From: Acidimicrobiaceae bacterium
GTDB taxonomy: Bacteria > Actinomycetota > Acidimicrobiia > Acidimicrobiales > Bog-793
Reading direction: 5' to 3'
NCBI GenBank assembly: GCA_027306715.1
Contig: DAHUZG010000096.1
Span: forward strand, 1 to 7,783
Length of the DNA stretch: 7,783 nucleotides
Part shown: positions 5,571-7,783 of the stretch, one piece after another
Layout of the letters: each line of letters begins with the position of its first letter
Position numbering within the stretch: the stretch's first letter is position 1
Position numbers and translations under genes: made by a program
The notes under the pieces: model-generated
What the model saw: the letters and a program-made list of their open reading frames with translations, nothing else
Database searches by the model: none
Told to the model about the DNA's origin: nothing

Positions 5571-6374
5571 TCAGCCCGTGGGTGCGACCCAGCTCGACCG
5601 CAGCGCTACCGTCGGCCTCGGCGCGACGAGGTGCGGCGCCTCGCCCCAGTGGGCGAAGGTCACCGTCTCGCTGAAGCCCTTCGCCGTGGCGTGGACCTCG
5701 ACCGGCAGCGGCGTCCCGCTGGCGCGGACGTAGATCACCGCCGACTGGCCGGAGGCGCTCGCGAGCACGCCGATCACGCGCTGGCCGTCCACGGTCGTCG
5801 GCCTGCTCACTCGCTCGTTGCCACTGAGGCCGATGCCCGAAGCGGCGGTCACCATCGTCAGCCCCGAGGAGAGGCTGGCGCCGAGGCCTTTGGAGGTGGT
5901 CATCGAGATCCAGCGGTTGGTCTCCGCCCTGGCTGCGGCGGCGGTGAGGCCCGACGCCGTGAGCCCGTAGTCGTCGCCGCGCACGTAGGCCTCCTTGCCG
6001 ACCGAGATGACCCGCGCGCTGCCCCGCTGCTTCCCCGAGGCGAACGAGCCCGTCTCCTCCCCGCCTGCCTTGCCGATCTGCGCCGTGATCTTCGCCGAGC
6101 TCGAGCCCGAGACGACCGACACCGACTCGAGCACGCCGGACTGCTTGGTCACCGCCGCTCGCGAGGCTTTGAGCAGCGCCGCGCCGCTCCTCGGGGCGGC
6201 GGGCGAGGCCGACGCCGCCGACGGGAGAGCGGCGAGCCAAGCCGGCACGGCGACAACGGCCGCGCTCACCGCGGCGGCCGCAGACGCTCCCGCCGCCATC
6301 CGCCAGCCGCGTGCCTGCTTCGGCGTCGGGTGCTCGACGGTGAGGGGTGGCTGCGGTCGGGAGGGGGTGGTCAC
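5571..6374 (-). CDS. Exported LppX/LolA-like actinobacterial protein
   Basis: The GTG at 6374 is chosen because AAGGA (6380-6384) stands 5 nt upstream; it gives 267 residues. The first 25 residues are hydrophilic and cytoplasm-like. They are followed by an Ala/Val-rich hydrophobic stretch at about 26-50 and a possible signal-peptidase site after ASA (about residue 56). The remaining roughly 210 residues are Ser/Thr/Ala-rich with features reminiscent of LppX/LprG-type periplasmic lipid-binding domains: EAYVRGDDYGL, NRWISM, VIYVRASGTPLPVEV and a late FAHWGE. There is no cysteine anywhere, so it cannot be a lipoprotein; it should be secreted or anchored by the uncleaved helix. The function is unknown and the fold assignment is tentative. 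It diverges from the asparaginase gene across a 215-bp intergenic region and is probably not functionally linked to the glycoside genes. Confidence 0.75.
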   Translation of the reverse strand: MTTPSRPQPPLTVEHPTPKQARGWRMAAGASAAAAVSAAVVAVPAWLAALPSAASASPAAPRSGAALLKASRAAVTKQSGVLESVSVVSGSSSAKITAQIGKAGGEETGSFASGKQRGSARVISVGKEAYVRGDDYGLTASGLTAAAARAETNRWISMTTSKGLGASLSSGLTMVTAASGIGLSGNERVSRPTTVDGQRVIGVLASASGQSAVIYVRASGTPLPVEVHATAKGFSETVTFAHWGEAPHLVAPRPTVALRSSWVAPTG

Positions 6375-6379
6375 GTCCG

Positions 6380-6384
6380 TCCTT
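6380..6384 (-). promoter_or_regulatory. Shine-Dalgarno AAGGA for the LppX-like gene
   Basis: Read on the minus strand, AAGGA lies 5 nt before the GTG at 6374. It supports that start over an upstream in-frame ATG at 6572, which would add a 66-residue low-complexity Arg/Ala/Gly-rich extension running across the intergenic region. Confidence 0.55.
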
Positions 6385-6516
6385 GTCAGTCGGCTGGGCG
6401 CTGGAGAGCGGAGAGGGGCCTTGCCGCGCCGGGAGAGAGAGCGCGGCGGGCGAGCAGTCAGGCTACCCGACGACGCTGGCCGAGACGGCAACAGGAACAG
6501 GAACGGGCCGGCCCTG

Positions 6517-6551
6517 CCCCGCCGCCCCGCCGCCCCCGCCGCCCCCGCCCC
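6517..6551 (-). promoter_or_regulatory. G-quadruplex-forming G-run array in a divergent intergenic region
   Basis: The minus strand carries five G-runs of 4-5 bases separated by 1-4 nt (C-runs at 6517-6520, 6525-6528, 6533-6537, 6542-6546 and 6548-6551 on the plus strand). This exceeds the usual G3+N1-7 pattern for a quadruplex. It lies between the LppX-like and asparaginase starts, ending about 27 nt before the asparaginase Shine-Dalgarno. Whether it regulates either gene is unknown. I see no convincing sigma-70-type promoter elements in the rest of this 215-bp region. Confidence 0.45.
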
Positions 6552-6577
6552 GGCGGCGCGACAAGGCCCCACGCGGC

Positions 6578-6582
6578 GAGGA
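6578..6582 (+). promoter_or_regulatory. Shine-Dalgarno GAGGA for the asparaginase-family gene
   Basis: GAGGA lies 7 nt before the GTG at 6590, fixing the start of the asparaginase-family protein. The frame is open far upstream (to an ATG at 6347), but that extension overlaps the divergent gene and reads as low-complexity Pro/Arg sequence. Confidence 0.6.
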
Positions 6583-6589
6583 TGGCGCC

Positions 6590-7519
6590 GTGATCATCGT
6601 CGGAAGTGCCAACGCCCTGTCCGGGCTCGATGCCGGTTGGGAGGTCCTTGCCGCCGGGGGCAGCGCCCTTGACGCCGTCGAGGCGGCGGTGCGTGTCGTC
6701 GAGGACGACCCCGACGACCACACGGTCGGCTTCGACGGCTACCCGAACGTGCTCGGCGAGGTCGAGCTCGACGCCTCGATCGTCGACGGGTCGACGCGCC
6801 GCACCGGTGCCGTCGCCGCCCTCCAGGGCTACCGCCATCCGGTCTCCCTGGCGCGACTCGTCATGGAGCGGCTGCCGCACGTGCTGCTCGCCGGCGCCGG
6901 CGCCGGACGCTTTGCCGAAGAGTGCGGCTTCGCCCGGGAGGAGCTCCTGACCGAGCAGACACGCGCCGTCTGGCGCGCCGGCCTCGAGGCGGCTTCCTCC
7001 GGCGGCTCGCTGCCCGAGCAGCTCAGCCAGCTCGTCCGGATGTCGAGCGACCCCGAGCACGTCGCCGGCACGGTGAACGTCCTGGCGTGCGACGGCTCGG
7101 GCCGCCTCGCCTCCGCGGCGAGCACCAGCGGCTGGGCTTGGAAGTACCCCGGGCGCGTCGGCGACAGCCCGATCGCCGGCGCCGGCAACTGGGCCGACGA
7201 CCGCTACGGCGCCGCCGCATGCACGGGCTTCGGGGAGCTCGCCATCCGGTGCTCGACAGCTCGCAGCGTGGTCGAGGCGATGCGATCGGGACTGCCGCCG
7301 GAGCCAGCCTGCGAGCGCGCCCTGCGGGAGGTCGTCGATCTCCCCGATGTGCCCTTTGAGGGGGCGATCATGCACGTCGTCGCCCTTGACCGCGCCGGCC
7401 GGCATGCCGGCGTCTCGACGCGGGCGGGGACGCAGTACTGCTACCGGACTGCGCGCGACGAGCGGGCTCAGCTCGCTCGCCGCGCCGTCCTCGAGCGCCC
7501 CGATCCTCGACGGGGCTAG
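6590..7519 (+). CDS. Ntn-hydrolase asparaginase / isoaspartyl peptidase / glycosylasparaginase family
   Basis: This is a complete 309-aa N-terminal-nucleophile hydrolase of the type 2 asparaginase superfamily, which cleaves amide or isoaspartyl bonds of asparagine derivatives. The N-terminus has the typical GWEVLAAGGSALDAVEAAV and a VGFDGYPNVLGEVELDASI segment that marks the family's alpha chain. The predicted autocleavage and nucleophile site is Gly160-Thr161 in HVAGTVNVLACDGSG, followed by STSG at 178-181, the substrate-binding PGRVGDSPIAGAG at 187-199 and TGFGE at 212-216. All the expected active-site motifs are present, so the enzyme should mature into alpha (about 160 aa) and beta (about 149 aa) chains. 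Glycosylasparaginases usually cut at Asp-Thr, whereas plant-type asparaginases cut at Gly-Thr, as here; the PNVLGEVELDAS region looks more like glycosylasparaginase. The exact substrate is therefore uncertain. There is no signal peptide from the GTG start. Confidence 0.9.
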   Translation: MIIVGSANALSGLDAGWEVLAAGGSALDAVEAAVRVVEDDPDDHTVGFDGYPNVLGEVELDASIVDGSTRRTGAVAALQGYRHPVSLARLVMERLPHVLLAGAGAGRFAEECGFAREELLTEQTRAVWRAGLEAASSGGSLPEQLSQLVRMSSDPEHVAGTVNVLACDGSGRLASAASTSGWAWKYPGRVGDSPIAGAGNWADDRYGAAACTGFGELAIRCSTARSVVEAMRSGLPPEPACERALREVVDLPDVPFEGAIMHVVALDRAGRHAGVSTRAGTQYCYRTARDERAQLARRAVLERPDPRRG

Positions 7520-7556
7520 AGGAAGGCGTGGCCGTGAGGTGAGCGACGACGGGTTT

Positions 7557-7783
7557 TCACATCCAGTGGGGCAGCTCCGGAAGGGGCGACTCGCAGCGCA
7601 ACGGCGTCCCGTCGCCGCGGCCGGTCACCCACGCCAGCACGTCGCCGAGCCGTCCGCTGACGCCTGCTCGAGGCGGTGGGCCGAGCTCGAGGGCGCCGGC
7701 GCCGTGCCGGCCGTCGGACCCGCCCCCGCTCTCGTCGAGCAGCTCGAGGTCCAGCCCGGGGCAGCCCGGCACGGTGGACATCG
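7557..7783 (-). CDS. C-terminus of a mycothiol-dependent maleylpyruvate isomerase-like (DinB-superfamily) protein, partial
   Basis: About 75 C-terminal codons are visible, ending at TGA (7557-7559); the frame runs off the right edge, and the ATG at 7781 need not be the start. The tail SGRLGDVLAWVTGRGDG, followed by a Leu/Pro-rich end finishing in LPELPHW, resembles the C-terminal signature of actinobacterial TIGR03083/maleylpyruvate isomerase-family proteins, where a helix with L-x-W-x-x-GR is followed by a P-x-L-P-x-W tail. Members with a complete N-terminal four-helix bundle use mycothiol as cofactor; the metal-binding His residues are upstream of what is seen. It converges on the asparaginase gene with a 37-bp gap. 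A plus-strand frame starting with GTG at 7539 is also open to the edge but has no recognisable protein features. Confidence 0.6.
   Translation of the reverse strand, partial: MSTVPGCPGLDLELLDESGGGSDGRHGAGALELGPPPRAGVSGRLGDVLAWVTGRGDGTPLRCESPLPELPHWM

Noticed and set aside
4598..5674. 358-codon plus-strand ORF opposite the DUF6379-like gene
   Set aside because: It has no motifs and spans several minus-strand gene boundaries; the minus-strand proteins have conserved family features.
6458..7405. 315-codon minus-strand ORF
   Set aside because: It is antisense to the asparaginase-family gene, which carries all its active-site motifs on the plus strand.
7498..7515. Short CCCCG / CGGGG inverted repeat at the end of the asparaginase gene
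   Set aside because: It is only 5 bp, lies inside the coding sequence, and no T-run follows; too weak to call a terminator.
7539..7783. Plus-strand GTG frame open to the right edge
   Set aside because: It gives a low-complexity product without family features, while the minus strand of the same stretch ends in a recognisable maleylpyruvate isomerase-like C-terminus.

Overview
The window is GC-rich DNA with dense coding on both strands, frequent GTG starts and short gene overlaps. This points to a high-GC actinobacterium, most likely from soil. A C-terminal fragment of a protein resembling the mycothiol-dependent maleylpyruvate isomerase family at the right edge fits that, because mycothiol is an actinobacterial thiol. 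Finer placement (for example Thermoleophilia or Acidimicrobiia) is a guess that the sequence alone cannot settle.

Layout. Positions 1-1936 (+) hold the 3' part of an amidohydrolase-2/ACMSD-family metal enzyme, followed with a 4-bp GTGA overlap by a complete soluble cytochrome P450. A 9-bp-stem hairpin lies just after the P450 stop. Next come three perfect and one partial copy of a 15-bp tandem repeat, which sit inside a possible 34-residue leader ORF. A GMC-family FAD oxidoreductase follows (about 2105-3769, +). Converging on it from the minus strand is a two-gene unit: a 155-aa DUF6379-like protein (5284-4817) and a 327-aa sugar-isomerase-type TIM barrel (4815-3832), whose coding regions are separated by one base. 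Further right lie a minus-strand exported LppX/LolA-like protein (6374-5571), a divergent plus-strand Ntn-type asparaginase/isoaspartyl peptidase (6590-7519), and the C-terminus of the minus-strand DinB/maleylpyruvate-isomerase-like protein (7557 to the edge).

How the genes may work together. The GMC oxidoreductase, TIM-barrel protein and DUF6379 protein match the three parts of the FAD-dependent C-glycoside degradation route known from soil actinobacteria. There an FAD oxidase converts the sugar 3-OH to a 3-oxo group, and a metal-dependent alpha/beta deglycosidase then cleaves the sugar-aglycone bond. The neighbouring amidohydrolase (a family rich in aromatic-acid decarboxylases) and P450 could process the released aglycone. 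The three-part module is well supported by protein features. Its substrate, and the involvement of the P450 and amidohydrolase, are inference. The genes right of 5571 look like unrelated housekeeping or envelope functions.
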